NCBI GenBank assembly: GCA_011319805.1
Contig: SJRY01000278.1
Span: forward strand, 248,001 to 312,000
Reading direction: 5' to 3'
DNA from: Macrocybe gigantea
Lineage: Eukaryota; Basidiomycota; Agaricomycetes; Agaricales; Callistosporiaceae
Length of the DNA: 64,000 nucleotides
Shown here: positions 20,389 to 32,933 of the stretch, piece after piece
How the letters are laid out: each line of letters starts with the position of its first letter
How positions within the stretch are numbered: position 1 is the first letter of the stretch
Notes under the pieces: model-generated
Told to the model about the DNA's origin: nothing
The model's database searches: none
What the model saw: the letters and a program-made list of their open reading frames with translations, nothing else
Program-made: the position numbers and the translations under genes

Positions 20389-22037
20389 ATGGTCGACTCG
20401 GAGGTGAGCGTTCGCGAGCTCGTCGTGTCGCTCATTCTCAAACACGCAGGCGCGGCAGCCGGCGCGGAAGAAGCCCCGCATATTCGAGCTTCGCCGCGCA
20501 GACGGCTTCGATGTCCCCCCAAAGCAAAAGCGGACCAAGATCCCTGTGCCTCCCTTCGTGTCGGCGTTCGACGACGGCGATATTAACGGCACACGGAAAA
20601 AGGCGGCATCCCTGCGAGGGAAACTGGACCCTGCTGGTGCTTCGATGCCTGGGTTCAAGATATCAGCACCATTAGAGTCAGAACAGGTCTCCAAGAACAA
20701 GATCACGTCCTTTTTGCCAAATCCTCCCGTGCCGCCCTCTGTTCATGCGTCAAAGATACCCTTTACATCAAAGGACCCCACACGCCCGCTCCGTCATGCT
20801 CAACCACCGATCCTTCCGACCAAGAGACAACCAGAGAGAAATAGCGGTACACCTGACAAGCTGTCCAGATATGCTATCGATCCTCCTGTTTTTGCCGCTT
20901 TACACGCTGCTTTGGAGCCCAAGACCCCGACGAAGATCAAGCCCTCTAGACCGCTTAACGGACTCCCAGGTCCGCCACCGCGACCTCCGCCACCCCATCC
21001 ACGGCGTTCCGTTCCCCCAGACAAGCGCATGCACACGATCTCGACGACGCGCATCGCACGAGCCACAAATCTTTCTACGGAGAACGGTGCCGCCGAGCTG
21101 GCCTCCCTTTTCCTGTACGATCAACATCCAGACCTGGTTCGTGCTGCGGCACAGGATAACGAGAACGGAACGGGAGTGGATGGCTTGGCGGAAAATGGAG
21201 CGTCGGGATCAGTCCTCAGAAGAACGGAAAGTGGAATGACAGAAGACCCAGGCTTGTTTCGTGTGTCCACTCCTCTCTGAAATGTTTCCTTGCCAAAACA
21301 TGACATTGGCTTCGAGCAGTGGTGGCCTTGCTGCTCGCGCAGAATCGTTCATTTCTCAGTTCAACACCTCTCTCGCACTGTGGCAAAGAGATGTGGAGAA
21401 TCAGATCAGCTGCTCTTCGTCCTCAGCCCTCCGTTTGAGGCCTCCTCCAGATCTGCAGCTCCGCATATTGAGATTCTCCACCCGCCTCGCGGTTTGCGCT
21501 CTAGATCCCTCTCGTCCTCTTCCACGTCCACCTCAACATCTCCAAAATCCAAATCTTCGACTCTTCATCGTCGTCCGCCTCCGGCCTTGCGCTCTGCCAC
21601 ATCGTCTCCCTATCCTCATCTATGCAGAAACAGTACCCCAGGCTGAGGACGCACCAGACGCTCAAGCAAGTATGCCGCGTCGTTTTCACTTTCCCATCTG
21701 CTGCGCCCTCTCGATTTCAACCCCCCCTCAGCCACGAAAGGGAGACAACAACGCAGCGCCATTGCACCCGCGCAATCCGGAAGACTTCGCGCAGGGCAGG
21801 CACGTGCAGATCTGGGCGCCTCTCCAAGTGTTTACCCCTTTGCCATCACCTTTGTCGGCGTCGAATAGCGTTGGTGGTGTCAAAAGGGAAGACGGAGAAG
21901 ATAGCGATGCGCGTCTCGTCCCCGCACCCTTTCCGTTCATTTCGACGCCTGTGCCGACCCCGACACTTGCGCAGAAGTGGGACGAGCCGATAGCAGAGAC
22001 GGTGCTCATATGCTCGCGGTTCTTGATCTTGCGATAA
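20389..22037 (+). CDS. unknown Pro/Ser-rich protein, frame broken near 20485
   Basis: I do not recognise the family. The ATG at 20389 opens SEVSVRELVVSLILKHAG, a clean amphipathic start. The frame then shifts by an indel near 20480-20490 into a long open frame with FELRRADGFDVPPKQKRTKI, a Pro-rich linker (PPPRPPPPHPRR, about 20970-21010) and an acidic Asn-rich tail to about 21270. A further exon from about 21320 gives LAARAESFISQFNTSLALW, a helical segment, and a last exon ends near 22037 with GRHVQIWAPLQVFTPL. Exon joins in the second half are unresolved. Probably nuclear by composition. Confidence 0.45.
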
Positions 22038-22789
22038 GATTGTTGCTTTTTTTTTCTTGGCGGGGCTCGTTGATTGGTGCTCTATGTTTGGCGGCTCCAT
22101 TCTTCATGTGAACATTCTATCAACTTTTGGAAACGCACCTTACGCGATCAAGTTCTCACCATGCTGCAATGCAGTGAAACGCCCTCAGCACCCATCACCA
22201 GCGCCGCATCACAATGTCCTACAGTGGATATGATGAAAACGTTCCACCCCCCGCCTCAATTTATCCCTGAACGACTCTGACTTTGTCTGATGAGAGGCAT
22301 GCCTTCTCGATATAGTTCCTGCCAGCTATTCCAAGGCTCTTGGCCCAAGGGCTGTCCGTCACGGATTATTGACTAAACCCTTTCCATTGACCTTATATAG
22401 AATACACGCTCACAACGAGCTTCAGGGTTCGTATCGCCTATAGACTTGGCGAATTCTTCGGAAGCACTTCTCTACTCACGTGGCCCACGGCGCCTGTCTT
22501 TTCTCCATCCTGCTTTGCAGCTCTTACTGCAATGTCGTCAGCACTGGGCTTGGGGCATGCCTACGAAGCCTTCACAGTTGCCATGATGCTATATGCTCTC
22601 TATCCGACATGAAGTGCTCACGCCTTTGTATCTCGCTTTCATAAATTCAATTGATTGACAGGCATCTCATGGCGCTGTGTGCCTTCAGGAAAAAAAAACT
22701 TTGACTTAACAATGGTGAACCTTATTTAAAGACCCGGTATCTATGACCAGACCTCAGACAGCACCTCCCAACGGACCGTTCAGCCTAGC
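22038..22789. other. intergenic with promoter of the membrane glycoprotein
   Basis: About 750 bp. A TATTTAAA box lies about 65 bp before the start of the next gene. Nothing else recognisable. Confidence 0.5.
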
Positions 22790-24916
22790 ATGATAATATC
22801 GACGGTCATTACGATCGGTCAAATCACCTTTATTCTACGTGTCATAATCCAAATCGTTGCGCATGGAGGCATTGCGCTCCTTGGTCTCGTCATTTTAGCC
22901 AACGCTCCTCGCATAGGCACAGCGGACACGCACGACGCGCTGAATCGCGTAACCGGCGCGGCGACCGCAAACATATCGCTTGTGAAGTGGATATTCAGGC
23001 GAATCCGAAGAAGGAATGACCCTCTTCCCACGTTCAACCTTTTTCTGGCCTTCTTTCTCTCCCTCTTCTTTGCAGTTTTCGTTGCAGTGAGCGACATCGG
23101 TTTCTTGGGCCTTCACACATGTTCCACACCCGGTCCGCCGATTTTCGATGTCCCCGCGTCTGCCTCGACGGATGATGCTGCTCGTTCTCTCGTTATGTCC
23201 CATCTTATCAACGGCAGCGACCCATCCCAGATCACAGCGTTCAGATGTGATGCTGTAGAACCTGTCCATTTCGGCCCAAATATCACAGAAAGTAAATGTG
23301 TCCAATGGCGCAACTCCTCCTATGCCGATGCCGATTTCTTTGCTGGCCTTAATCTTACCGACACTGATACTTTGATGCCCCGAAGACTTGGATATCATGA
23401 CGGTTACAAACGACCCGTCAAGCTCAACACCTTCTACATGGGACCCAACTCCCAGCGCATCCAGACACCGACGGCGAGCCGGGGCATCGCTGTGGAGCCA
23501 CATGAGACGGGAGTGCGAGTCGTTTTCGGGTTGCCGGAAATGGGTCGACAACGTCGAGTAGACATGGAGAAAACGATGGCGGTGGAAGTCGAGGTGGGAT
23601 GCATGACGCTTGGTGTCTACGCTATACACCAGGTCGATGCCATTGGCAATGGAATCGATGTGTTTGATACCGGAAGCACAACTGGAGATTCGTGGCGAAA
23701 GTACGTTGGTCCAGATTACTTGCAGAATGCCCTGCAAAAGGCGGTCGACGACTCACGCGCATACTACCGCCCGTTTTTCAATGAATCCACGCTCGATTCC
23801 ACGGGGACCATAATTAGTAACAGGACAACGGAAAATCTGTCGTCTGCGGCCAACATTCACAAGTTCTTCCTACCGTCAGAAGGCATCAAGAGCAGCACCG
23901 ATCGGGCATTCGAGATTCTCGGCAACTGCACGCAGACTATCTTTAACCAGGTCAATGTTGCGTACGATAATTCGTCGCTGTTCCACACTTGTGGCTACCT
24001 TGGTTTGGGCGGATCCGTTGCGAAGAACGGAACCTATTCCGAAGTGTTCACCAGGATGATTTGTGCCTCGGCGACACAAGTCAACATGGTTTCCGCAACC
24101 GTCGTGACGGACCAAAATGCCGTTGTTTCTATGAATCTAACTCGCCTTCCGAGCGACCTTCACTACACGCGTGCAGATTACTATGATGAAATACCGAATT
24201 ATGATCAGAAAGACGAAAATAACACCATGATCTACGAGTTTTACCCCTACCAGCGTTATACTCTCAGCGACAATCCCTCTGGTCCGACGTCCCATTTCAT
24301 AGTCCCTGACCAAAACATTGGCCTTTACGATCAACGTGGTCCGGGAAGCGGCGGGAATCCCATCAAGCTGCTGGGGCGTAACGTCCTGGGACAGGACATA
24401 GGTCTTCCGGACCTCCAGTATGCAGGTCTGACGCTTCTTGACGAGGGCTTTGCCGATATAAAGTTGAATACGAGCATTGTCACGCGCTGGATGGGACAGG
24501 TCGGGGCGTCGTTCGTGATGACGAGCATCGGTTACAACGGATGGGCTGCCAGAAAGTCGAACCAATCCATCAAAGTGATCAGCACCGGTGGCCGCTTGGC
24601 GACCTGCTACAAGCCACTATACGGGCTCGGATTCTTGCCGCTTTTCCTCGCAGCGACGATCGTCATATGCTGGGCGTTTTTGTTGTTGATCAAGTCCTTG
24701 CTATTGGGCTCGCAGGATCTGAGGCAGGCGTACGGCGGAATCACTCCTCTGATGCGCGCCGTGGCACCTGGAGCTCCGGAGGATGACACGCTTCTCGTCT
24801 GGGAGAAAGGTCCTGAGCCACGTCTGTCTCTCATTCACAAAGGAGGGACCGTTTCAGGAGATGCACCCGACTCTGCGCTGGAATATCTAAAATCAGGACA
24901 TCAGTACTATACTTGA
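22790..24916 (+). CDS. uncharacterised membrane glycoprotein, single exon (708 aa)
   Basis: A long intronless gene in an intron-rich genome. Membrane segments are visible at about residues 15-35 (IALLGLVILA region), 75-95 (FNLFLAFFLSLFFAVFVAV) and near residue 620-640 (LPLFLAATIVICWAFLLLI). Between the second and third lies a ~500-residue extracellular-type domain with about a dozen N-x-S/T sites and scattered cysteines. The short C-terminus looks cytoplasmic. This layout fits a family of large basidiomycete-specific surface proteins, but I cannot name it. The frame is fully intact over 2.1 kb. The start is the first ATG after the TATA-like box. Confidence 0.8.
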   Translation: MIISTVITIGQITFILRVIIQIVAHGGIALLGLVILANAPRIGTADTHDALNRVTGAATANISLVKWIFRRIRRRNDPLPTFNLFLAFFLSLFFAVFVAVSDIGFLGLHTCSTPGPPIFDVPASASTDDAARSLVMSHLINGSDPSQITAFRCDAVEPVHFGPNITESKCVQWRNSSYADADFFAGLNLTDTDTLMPRRLGYHDGYKRPVKLNTFYMGPNSQRIQTPTASRGIAVEPHETGVRVVFGLPEMGRQRRVDMEKTMAVEVEVGCMTLGVYAIHQVDAIGNGIDVFDTGSTTGDSWRKYVGPDYLQNALQKAVDDSRAYYRPFFNESTLDSTGTIISNRTTENLSSAANIHKFFLPSEGIKSSTDRAFEILGNCTQTIFNQVNVAYDNSSLFHTCGYLGLGGSVAKNGTYSEVFTRMICASATQVNMVSATVVTDQNAVVSMNLTRLPSDLHYTRADYYDEIPNYDQKDENNTMIYEFYPYQRYTLSDNPSGPTSHFIVPDQNIGLYDQRGPGSGGNPIKLLGRNVLGQDIGLPDLQYAGLTLLDEGFADIKLNTSIVTRWMGQVGASFVMTSIGYNGWAARKSNQSIKVISTGGRLATCYKPLYGLGFLPLFLAATIVICWAFLLLIKSLLLGSQDLRQAYGGITPLMRAVAPGAPEDDTLLVWEKGPEPRLSLIHKGGTVSGDAPDSALEYLKSGHQYYT

Positions 24917-25177
24917 ACTCCGACATACTTCCGTTGCACTGTACGTTCGACATTTCCGATTATTGTGCACCGTCGTGCGCCAGCCTTTCTTAGGTGCATT
25001 GGATTTGATAAAAAATGAAATAAGTTCTGCAACTCAAAGACCTGATTTATTGTCGAGTCTGGACTACCGACGGCAGCTGGCATCAGCTCGGATTGAATTC
25101 GCGCGGCATTGGTCTGAGTCCTGTGCGATCTGTAAAATATCTAGTGCCATTTTGTCGGATCGTCGTAAACTGATAAG

Positions 25178-26586
25178 ATGAGTCAGAGTTTTATCTTATC
25201 GTCGACCCTGGACCCAACGAACGCTACGACCATGATGGGTAAAAAACCATCCGGCGCATCTTCGACGACGTCGTCTAGGGGAGGAAGAAAACCACGAAGG
25301 TCAGGAAGAGGACGTGGCGGACATGCCTCGAGACACTTCAGACACGACCGTGATGACGACGCGACTGACGAGAGACCGGTCGAGAGCGCTGTCGATGTTC
25401 AGGAGCCGAGGATTTATCTTCCGGTACGTCGTTGATTTGTGTCGTTGCGAGAGTTTCGAACGACTGTTCGTGTATAGAGGAAGAAGGGCAGGCGGGAAGC
25501 GACGTCCGGATAGAAGTACCGGTCGCGATGTGGGACTTTGACCACTGCGATCCGCGGCGCTGTTCTGGGAAGAAGCTGGCGCGCCTCGGGCTCATCAAGG
25601 AGCTCCGCGTAGGCTCTCGTTTCAGAGGCATTGTAGTCTCGTGAGTACTCGACTTGCCATCTCCTTTTCCCCCTGTTCTCGGCGGTCTCAGAAAAGAAAG
25701 AAAAAAAAAATAAAGACATCCATGAACCTTGCGCACATCCGAAGACTGACAGAAAGAGCTGATCCCCAGACCAAACGGTAAACAGGTCATAAGCCCCTCC
25801 GACCGCGACCTCGTTCTCAAAAGCGGGCTCGCCGTCGTCGAATGCTCCTGGGCGCGTCTGGACGACGTGCCGTTCAACAAGATCGCAAGCCCGCACGAGC
25901 GCCTTCGTAAGCCCCACATCGCTCTCACCGTCCTTCTCCCCCCCAAAAAAAATGCCGCTGACACCTGGCCTTTCACACACAAAAGTACCCTACCTCCTCG
26001 CGACGAATCCGACAAACTACGGCAGGCCCTGGCGGCTGAACTGCGTCGAGGCGCTGGCCGCGGCGTTCTGCATCACCGGCTTTGACTCGTACGCCGACAA
26101 GCTCCTGAGCGGCTTTGGATGGGGAGGCTCGTTTCTTGGCGTCAACAAGTGGGTGTTGCTCTCCCCCCTTCCCGCTTTTGAGACGCAGCGGGGTGTGCTG
26201 ATACTTTTTCTTTTTAAATCTCCCCGGGCGTCCAGGCCGTATCTCGATCGGTATAAGCAGTGCACCACCGCAGAGGAGGTCAGCTCGATGCAGGAAAAGA
26301 TCATGGAAGAGCTCGAGCAGGACTGGGCGGAATCGCGGCGGAAGAAAGGTGCACTATCATCCATTTCCTTTTAAATTTTCGACTTATCGCTTTGGCATGA
26401 GCAGCCGACTTGACCACGAGCAGCTCAGAAGATCTCTTAGTTGCCAATCCAAATCGTCTACCTGCTTTGCAACATGACGACAGCGAGGAAGACGACGAGG
26501 ACGAGGTTCCCCCGATCTCACAGAGCGAAGACGAGACAGGCACACGTACCTTGGACAGATCCGCACCAAGCTCGCCTCAGACATAA
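25178..26586 (+). CDS. TSR3: 18S rRNA aminocarboxypropyltransferase TSR3
   Basis: CDS join(25178..25423, 25480..25640, 25770..25906, 25986..26148, 26236..26348, 26405..26586), 333 residues. Tsr3 transfers the aminocarboxypropyl group of SAM to the hypermodified m1acp3-pseudouridine of 18S rRNA. An RG-rich N-terminus (RRSGRGRGG) precedes the conserved core: WDFDHCDPRRCSGKKLARLG, GIVVSPNGKQVISPSDRDLV, VVECSWARLDDVPF, ATNPTNYGRPWRLNCVEALA, AAFCITGF. The C-terminus is acidic. Six exons keep phase throughout; the first acceptor must be the second AG (25478-25479) to hold frame. An alternative in-frame ATG is at 25232. Convergent with PAN3, 167 bp apart. Confidence 0.93.
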
Positions 26587-26753
26587 CATTCAGACTAGGA
26601 CCAGTAAAAAAAAAGAGAGAGATGGAAGAGAACAAACCCTCGAATTTTTTTACTATTTTCCGTGTCTTTTTCTAGTTCTACCTATTTTATAAAGGAAAAA
26701 GAGAAATTTTGAAAAAAGATCGTTTCGGCATCTTTGACTTCCTGCTTGCTTTG

Positions 26754-29700
26754 TTATGGCTTGTCCGCCGTCGTGCCGCGAGCGAGTTCTCTGGTATCGT
26801 CAAGAATATGAGGAATCGAAGAAAAACACAGGCATGTTAGCTGGCAGAAGTGAACGCACGCAAAAGCAGAGGCAATGCAGGCCTTGATCTCCTTGTAGCT
26901 CACGACCAAACAGCTCTGCTCGTCTCTCGAGATGAGCATGACCTTTTCGTCCGTCCCAGCATCCAGCTTCAAAACAACGGAGAAAAAAGTCCGTCAGACA
27001 CACATCGAAAGCTATGATCTGTAAATCACCTTGTTCAAACACGTGAGGACGTGAGAGAGGTTGAGGACCGGGTTGCCATTCTCGTCGACTTGGTGGAAGA
27101 CGTAATCTCGGAAGAGCTTGATGATGTACCGATCGCCCGTTTCCGACCAGCGCGGCTCACGAGCGAACCTAAAGAAAGACGCATGACTCGTGTCCTCATC
27201 TTGAGCGAGGAAAAAAAAATAAACTCACTCCGGACGCTCGTTGATAAATCCAAACTTGCAAAGCAAGCGCACCAACCGGGCATTCTCCAGCTCACCCAGC
27301 AGCTCAAACTCGAGCCTATCCGTAGCCCTGTCAAACAAGAAAGTCGCAAAAAAAAAAAAAGGTCAAAAACACGTGAGAGTCGGAGAAGAAAAACGAAAAA
27401 GAAAGAGAAAGAGATTACAGGAGCGCGTCGTCCATCTCCGCGATGACCTTGCTGCGCGCCATGTCGAGGACCTGGTCGACGGACTTGTGTGGGCCGCCCT
27501 TGCTGATGAGGAAGATGGCGATGGCCTTGATCTCGGGGCTGTACACGCGCGTCATGATCTCGATGCTCTTCTGAAAATTGGCCGGGTTCCACGCGCCGAG
27601 GCTGCAGCAGCACAGCATGAAGATCAGCCGCCCAAACATCGTCAGGTCCTCCTGCTGCAGCAGCCCCACGTCCTGCCGTGTGTCGTACGTCAGCAAGTCG
27701 ATCACGCCGCACGAGCTGATCCGAACGCTGTGTCCAGTGGGGAGAAGGGGGAGAAGGGGGGAAGTGAATGAAGAGTGAGAAGGACGGAGGTGTTGGACAG
27801 GGACGAACCGGTTTTGCCCAGTGACCAGAATCTTGGACACGTCGATCATTCGCACGGCCTGTCCCGCGTCGTGCACCTTCTTCACGGCCGAAGCGATCTG
27901 GACGATGTACGACCAGAGCGTGCGCTCCGGTACGAGGGAAGGCACATAGTTCACGGTCTGAAGGCGGCCCTTGTAGTGCATCACCGGTGGCGGCTTTGGC
28001 TTGAAGTGCACGTCGTAAAGCGTCTGCGCGTTCGCGTAGTACTCGTGCACGACCACGAGGGCTGAGAGCAAATTAAAAATAATTCAAGACAGACAAACAA
28101 ATTTAGACTGACAGCTGTCATTAAAGGATCGCGTCGTGAACGCCTCGCAGACGGGTATGATCGCGGGGTGCTTGACGTGTTGCCAAAACTCGATGGCCGC
28201 GAACGCGGACTGATGCATCAAGCGATAGTCTGGTGTCGCACTAACAGTCAGGGATAGCCCCCAAACAAGCAATAACGGGGTGGCATCTGCTCACTCTCGA
28301 TGCGACGCAGCGCAAACGGCAAGCCGTTCGACGTCCGAATCGCGCGATAGACGACCGAGTACCAGTTCCCGAACCTTCTACGCTCGGACCCGGTCGTGAC
28401 GGCGTCCAGCGGGACAAGCGTGTGGTAGCCCTGTAGCTCTTCTGGCAACTTTGAACCTGCGATTCCGAGAAGGAAAAAAAAAAGGAAAGGGCGTAAGGCA
28501 TCGTGAGCGAAACCACCGATGATCAAAAGGGACGACGACCGAACCTGGGGGAGCGATGCCTCGGATGGTCTCGCCGCGCATCTGGAGCGTCTGGCGGAGT
28601 GCCATGGAAGCCGGGACAAAGTAGCTATCCTTTGCCGACGCCACGAACGCGCTGTGCGGCGCGGGCGTGTACAGATGATAGTCCAACTAGCACCGGGTTT
28701 CGACATCGGTGGCGTGAAGGAAAGGAAATGCACAAGCTGTGAAGCTCACCGGCTGCCTCATGTACACCGTGCTGGGGTTGAAGTAGGACACATCGAGGGC
28801 GGACGGGTCGTAATGCGAGGTGTAGGGGTTGTACTGGCCCTCGTCGTAGTACTGCGACTCCATCTGGACCTGCCACCCGAGACGCGAGATCAGACTCCTC
28901 GACACGCACGCACATAAAAAGAAAGCTCAGCAAACTGACAGCCTGCATGGGCGAACTTAGGGCATAAGGATCGTACGACTCTGCCGGCTGGAACTCTTGA
29001 TACTCTGCATGACCCGCCAAAGGCGACGTGGGCTCCCTGCATCGCAACGAGTGAAAGGGGGAGGGGGGTGAGCAAGAACCAAGATCGGAACGAGGGAGAA
29101 AGGGAGAGTAGAGAGCAAGCTCACGCAGCAACTGGGAGCTGAGTTTCATCAGTCGGAGACACGGGGGACGGAGACTTGGCGGCAGGCGGCGGGACAGGAG
29201 CGGCAGCAGCGCTTTTGGGCACAAAGACCGGCGCGTTGACGGCCTGCGCAGAAAGCGTGCCAGGGGTGCGTGCCGGTTCCGAAGCCGGGGTCGTCAAAGG
29301 CGTCTGTCTTTGCAAAAGTAAAAAGAACAAAGAACCGAGTCAGACCTTCACTCGTCCCACATCCCAGAACGTCCAAAAGCCAAAGAAGAAAAAGAAAAAA
29401 GAGGAAACACACTGTTGGATCTGCTGAACAGAACCCTCCGCCTGGAAAAGAACGTGAATAAGCCTCGGTTCGACCGCTCTCAAACCCGCCCAGCGCACGG
29501 GGTCGTGAAAATTGGCACTCCACGCACCGACGGATGATAAAACTGACAGCCCTTGTCCTGAAATTTACAATAACTGCAAACGACAAACCGAGACGAATCG
29601 ACGATGAGCAATCGAGCCCTTTCCCTTGCCCCGACCAGAAGGGGACAATGTTTTGCAGGCGCACCCGTAGATCATGACATTCCTGCACTGTCGTTGAACC

Positions 29701-29885
29701 GAATCTGAAAAAGTAAAGCAAAAGCGACAAAACGCAGTCTCAGCAACGCTCCAGAACACTCGGAAAGAAGAAGAAGAGAGGAGCAAGACCGAACCTTTGC
29801 GTGCCGGAGACTTTGTAGCCTCTTCCTGCGTGTCCGGATTCGCAATCCTGACTTGGGTCGTCCGAGGCCGCGCAAAGAACGCCAT
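26754..29885 (-). CDS. PAN3: PAN2-PAN3 deadenylation complex subunit PAN3
   Basis: Complement join(26754..26790, 26860..26966, 27030..27168, 27229..27327, 27419..27727, 27809..28061, 28113..28229, 28295..28456, 28545..28686, 28750..28869, 28940..29036, 29125..29307, 29413..29441, 29528..29573, 29665..29704, 29795..29885), 656 residues. PAN3 bridges the PAN2 nuclease to poly(A)-binding protein for poly(A) trimming. Order: a C-x8-C-x6-C-x3-H zinc finger (residues about 37-58), a Pro/Ser/Thr linker, the pseudokinase ([60 protein letters not shown]) and the C-terminal knob ([39 protein letters not shown]). All sixteen exons keep phase with GT-AG introns; the smallest exon is 29 nt. No frame lesion over 1971 coding bases. 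Confidence 0.95.
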
Positions 29886-30063
29886 TAAAACAAGCTCGTC
29901 AGTAAGAAATAAAAACGAAAAATCTCTTTCTGTGTCTATTTTTTTCCTCCCTTTGGTCTTACAGCCAGACCACGGGGAAGGGGAGGAGGTTGGGCCAAAA
30001 CTCTCAGACAAGCCAGCGACCTCGATCGTTTGACAATCAACCAAATATCAGCACACAATCGAA

Positions 30064-32933
30064 TCAATTACTCCGAGATCCAGAAATCGGCCAGAGCTCA
30101 GCACCCAGCTCAAAAGTCTCGCCATCAGCCCTATCCACCGACGAAAACACCTCAGACCGAACCCTCGCCTCTCGCTCCTCCCAATCACCTTCACACCACA
30201 CCCATGCCTTTTCATCATCAACAAGCCCCACAAGCCGTTCGATCAGCGTCTCGTCGCGTTCCGTCGCGTCATCGTGCAGCGCATCCCTGAACGCCGCCAT
30301 GAAGCACCTCGCCGCGTCCACGCCTCGATCTTCTCCCGCCTTTGCGTCCCGCGCGACGAGTCTGGCGCTCGGATACCGCCACGCGTCTTCTCGTTCGGGC
30401 GGGATTGCGTAGTGCTTGAACACGTCGTGGTAGTGTGCGCCTGTGCTCCCGTCGGCACCGCTTTGCATTTGTAAAAGGTCGTACACGTCCGGATGACTGG
30501 GCGGACACGAATCAGCCCACGCACCATGGAAGGGGGGATGAATGAATGATAATCTTACTAGGACGTCAGGTGAAAGCGGAGCTGAAAGCTGACAACCTCC
30601 TCTCTGCAATACACGCACTGCCACACGTCGCGCAGCTCAAAGGAGAAGAATTCGAAACCGGTTTCGGACGGACACTGCTTGATCGCACGGCACACCGCGA
30701 CGATGCGTCGTTCACGCTCACCCAGGCGCACGATGGACGCAATGGGCGAGACAAGAATGCCCCTGTGCCTCGTCAGAACGTGATTGATCTGTCAATCCAG
30801 TCAGAGCTTGAGATTCCAGGAGAGAAGCACCCAGGCGAACGGACCAATACAGGCCACTTGACCAAACACCTCTCAGCGCTCTTCCCCACGCAAGCCTCGC
30901 ACTCAAACTCAAAGTCCATCACGTCCTCAAACGTCTCCCTTTCCGGATCGCGACCGCACTCGACCAGCACGCGCCTCGCCACGACCCATGCTCGCGCGTC
31001 GCACCTCACACCGGCGCGACAATCCAAAGGCCATCTGTTGAGCGCCGAGAACGCGCCCTTCCACGCCGCAGAGCACCCAACAGGGCACACGCCGCGGCAC
31101 CGGTGCGCGAGGACGTACGAGTGCCGCACCGCGTTCTCGCTCCAATTCACGCCACCGTGTTGGAGATTGAAAAAGGTCGTGGCAAGGTGAAGCAGCGATG
31201 TCGCAGCCGACGAAGACGAGGACGTCTCCGGAATGGATCTCCGAACGAGATCGACCAGCTGGTGCTCCTTTTCTCGACGCCAACCATCCACAGCCGCTGC
31301 CACGTCCTCAAGCGTGTCCCCAAAATGCGCGAGCGTGAGCTCTTCCTCGAGCGGCAGGTCTTCGATAAAGGCTTTGAACGGTTCCGTGAGCGCCAAGTCG
31401 GCGAGGTTCGGCAACGCCTCATCAAACGGGTGGTTTACGGTGTACTCTCGCAAAAGGTCCGCAAGAAGCAAGCACCGCTGCGAGATAGTGACGACGCGCT
31501 CCGAGTGAAGACGGTCGGCCTTGTGCCCAGACAGCATATGGACCAAAGTAGGCTTGATCTTTCTCCAAGCTGACAACGCTATAAGGTGGAGAAAGAGAAT
31601 GATTTTTGAATCGGCCTACTTCGTTCGGTCAGTTTCTTTGGCTGCCATACCAGCTTGTGACAGCGAAGATCATCGATGTCGTCCAACTTGGCGATTTCTT
31701 CGCCCCAGCCTGTAGGACATTAAACCAAGAAAGTAGAACGATAAGGAAGTTGCACTTGCCCGATGCCGCAAGTCGGTCAATGACCCTGCCGGGCAAGAAT
31801 GAGGCACATGCAAACCAGACAGCTAAACGAGCAAGACCCACTCATCCGCCCTCTCTGAGCGCAGTCTGTACTTTTCGTCGGAGCGTTCACGACACCATTC
31901 AGCGTGCCAAACCTCGCACTGGCTCGCATGCTGCCAAGAAAAGGGGAAAAAAAAAATGAAAAATTCCGATATCAAACGCTGAACAGAAAAAGCCAACCTG
32001 AATCCTGGCGTCGTATTCGCATCTCTTCTGCCGCGTCCACTCGTTTATGGCAGCGGTGCCATGGAGCTGGCGCATCTCTTCTGCAAGGCCTTGCACGGTG
32101 CGGACCGAATAAAGGTACGGAGACATCATAGGGCGCTTTCCTTTCGGTCGAGAGGGTTAGTCGATGCTGGTCAGGAAGACCAATGAGGCGCGTGCATACT
32201 GTTAAAATCGGATTTCGAGAGAGGCGGGACGATGCCGACGGGCAGATTGTACGACGCGAATGTTGTGTAGTGCCTAAAGCTAGAGGGATCGTCGTGATAA
32301 ACGGACGATGCAAGAAAGGGGCGCAAGAAATCGTCACTTTTCGGGAATGCAATCCTTGCAACAGCGCACGCGTGCTGCCCAGTATATGGTTGGTGCATAC
32401 GCAGTCAGGCAAAACTAAACGCAAGGTACAGAAAAAACAGTCATATTAAAAAAGGAGAGCAGATGGTAGGACAAGCGTACATGACAATGTGGATAGAACG
32501 CGAGATTGGCGTAGCACGGTTCTGCCATGTCCTGCGGACATTCGGGCAGACCATCCACGTTCTCTTGCGCGCTTCCATACCGGAAGTGCAGAGGAGTGCA
32601 TGAGGATGACGCGGAGCGGCTTGGCGGTCCGAGCGAGGTTGAGGATGTCCAATGGAGCGAGGTAGGAGAGGATCTTTAAAACCGAGGATGAGTCGAGTCT
32701 GTATGAAAGGAGAAAAACGGGGTCTGAAGGTTTACCTCGAACATGATGTCGAGAGGGAGCTCCAAAAGTCCGAGTCCGGGCGCCTTTCCTCGACCGGCAG
32801 CGCTGTTTTGGCGTGCCTTTTTTCGGCGCTTCTTTGCAGGTGAAGGCCAAGGCGTGGGCGAAGGCGAGGGCGAGAGATCTCGGCGGTAGCGCGAGCGCTG
32901 TGCCGCGGCGCGTTTGGGTCGCGAGGTCGACAT
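30064..32933 (-). pseudogene. F-box protein, frame interrupted
   Basis: The start at 32933 follows a basic, Ser/Pro-rich leader (KRRKKARQ). Exon 1 is 32933-32736, exon 2 is 32673-32481. The F-box spans the junction: LGLLELPLDIMFE then ILSYLAPLDILNLARTAKPL and WKRARE. F-box proteins present substrates to SCF ubiquitin ligases through Skp1. The rest, to a stop at 30064, encodes a Cys-rich region (CRGVCPVGC, CEACVGKSAERC) and helical segments. Two frame breaks are visible: 2 bases short in an AG repeat near 32560, and a shift near 32350 after KDCIPEK. Flanking codons remain normal. Later exon joins were not all resolved. Confidence 0.75.
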
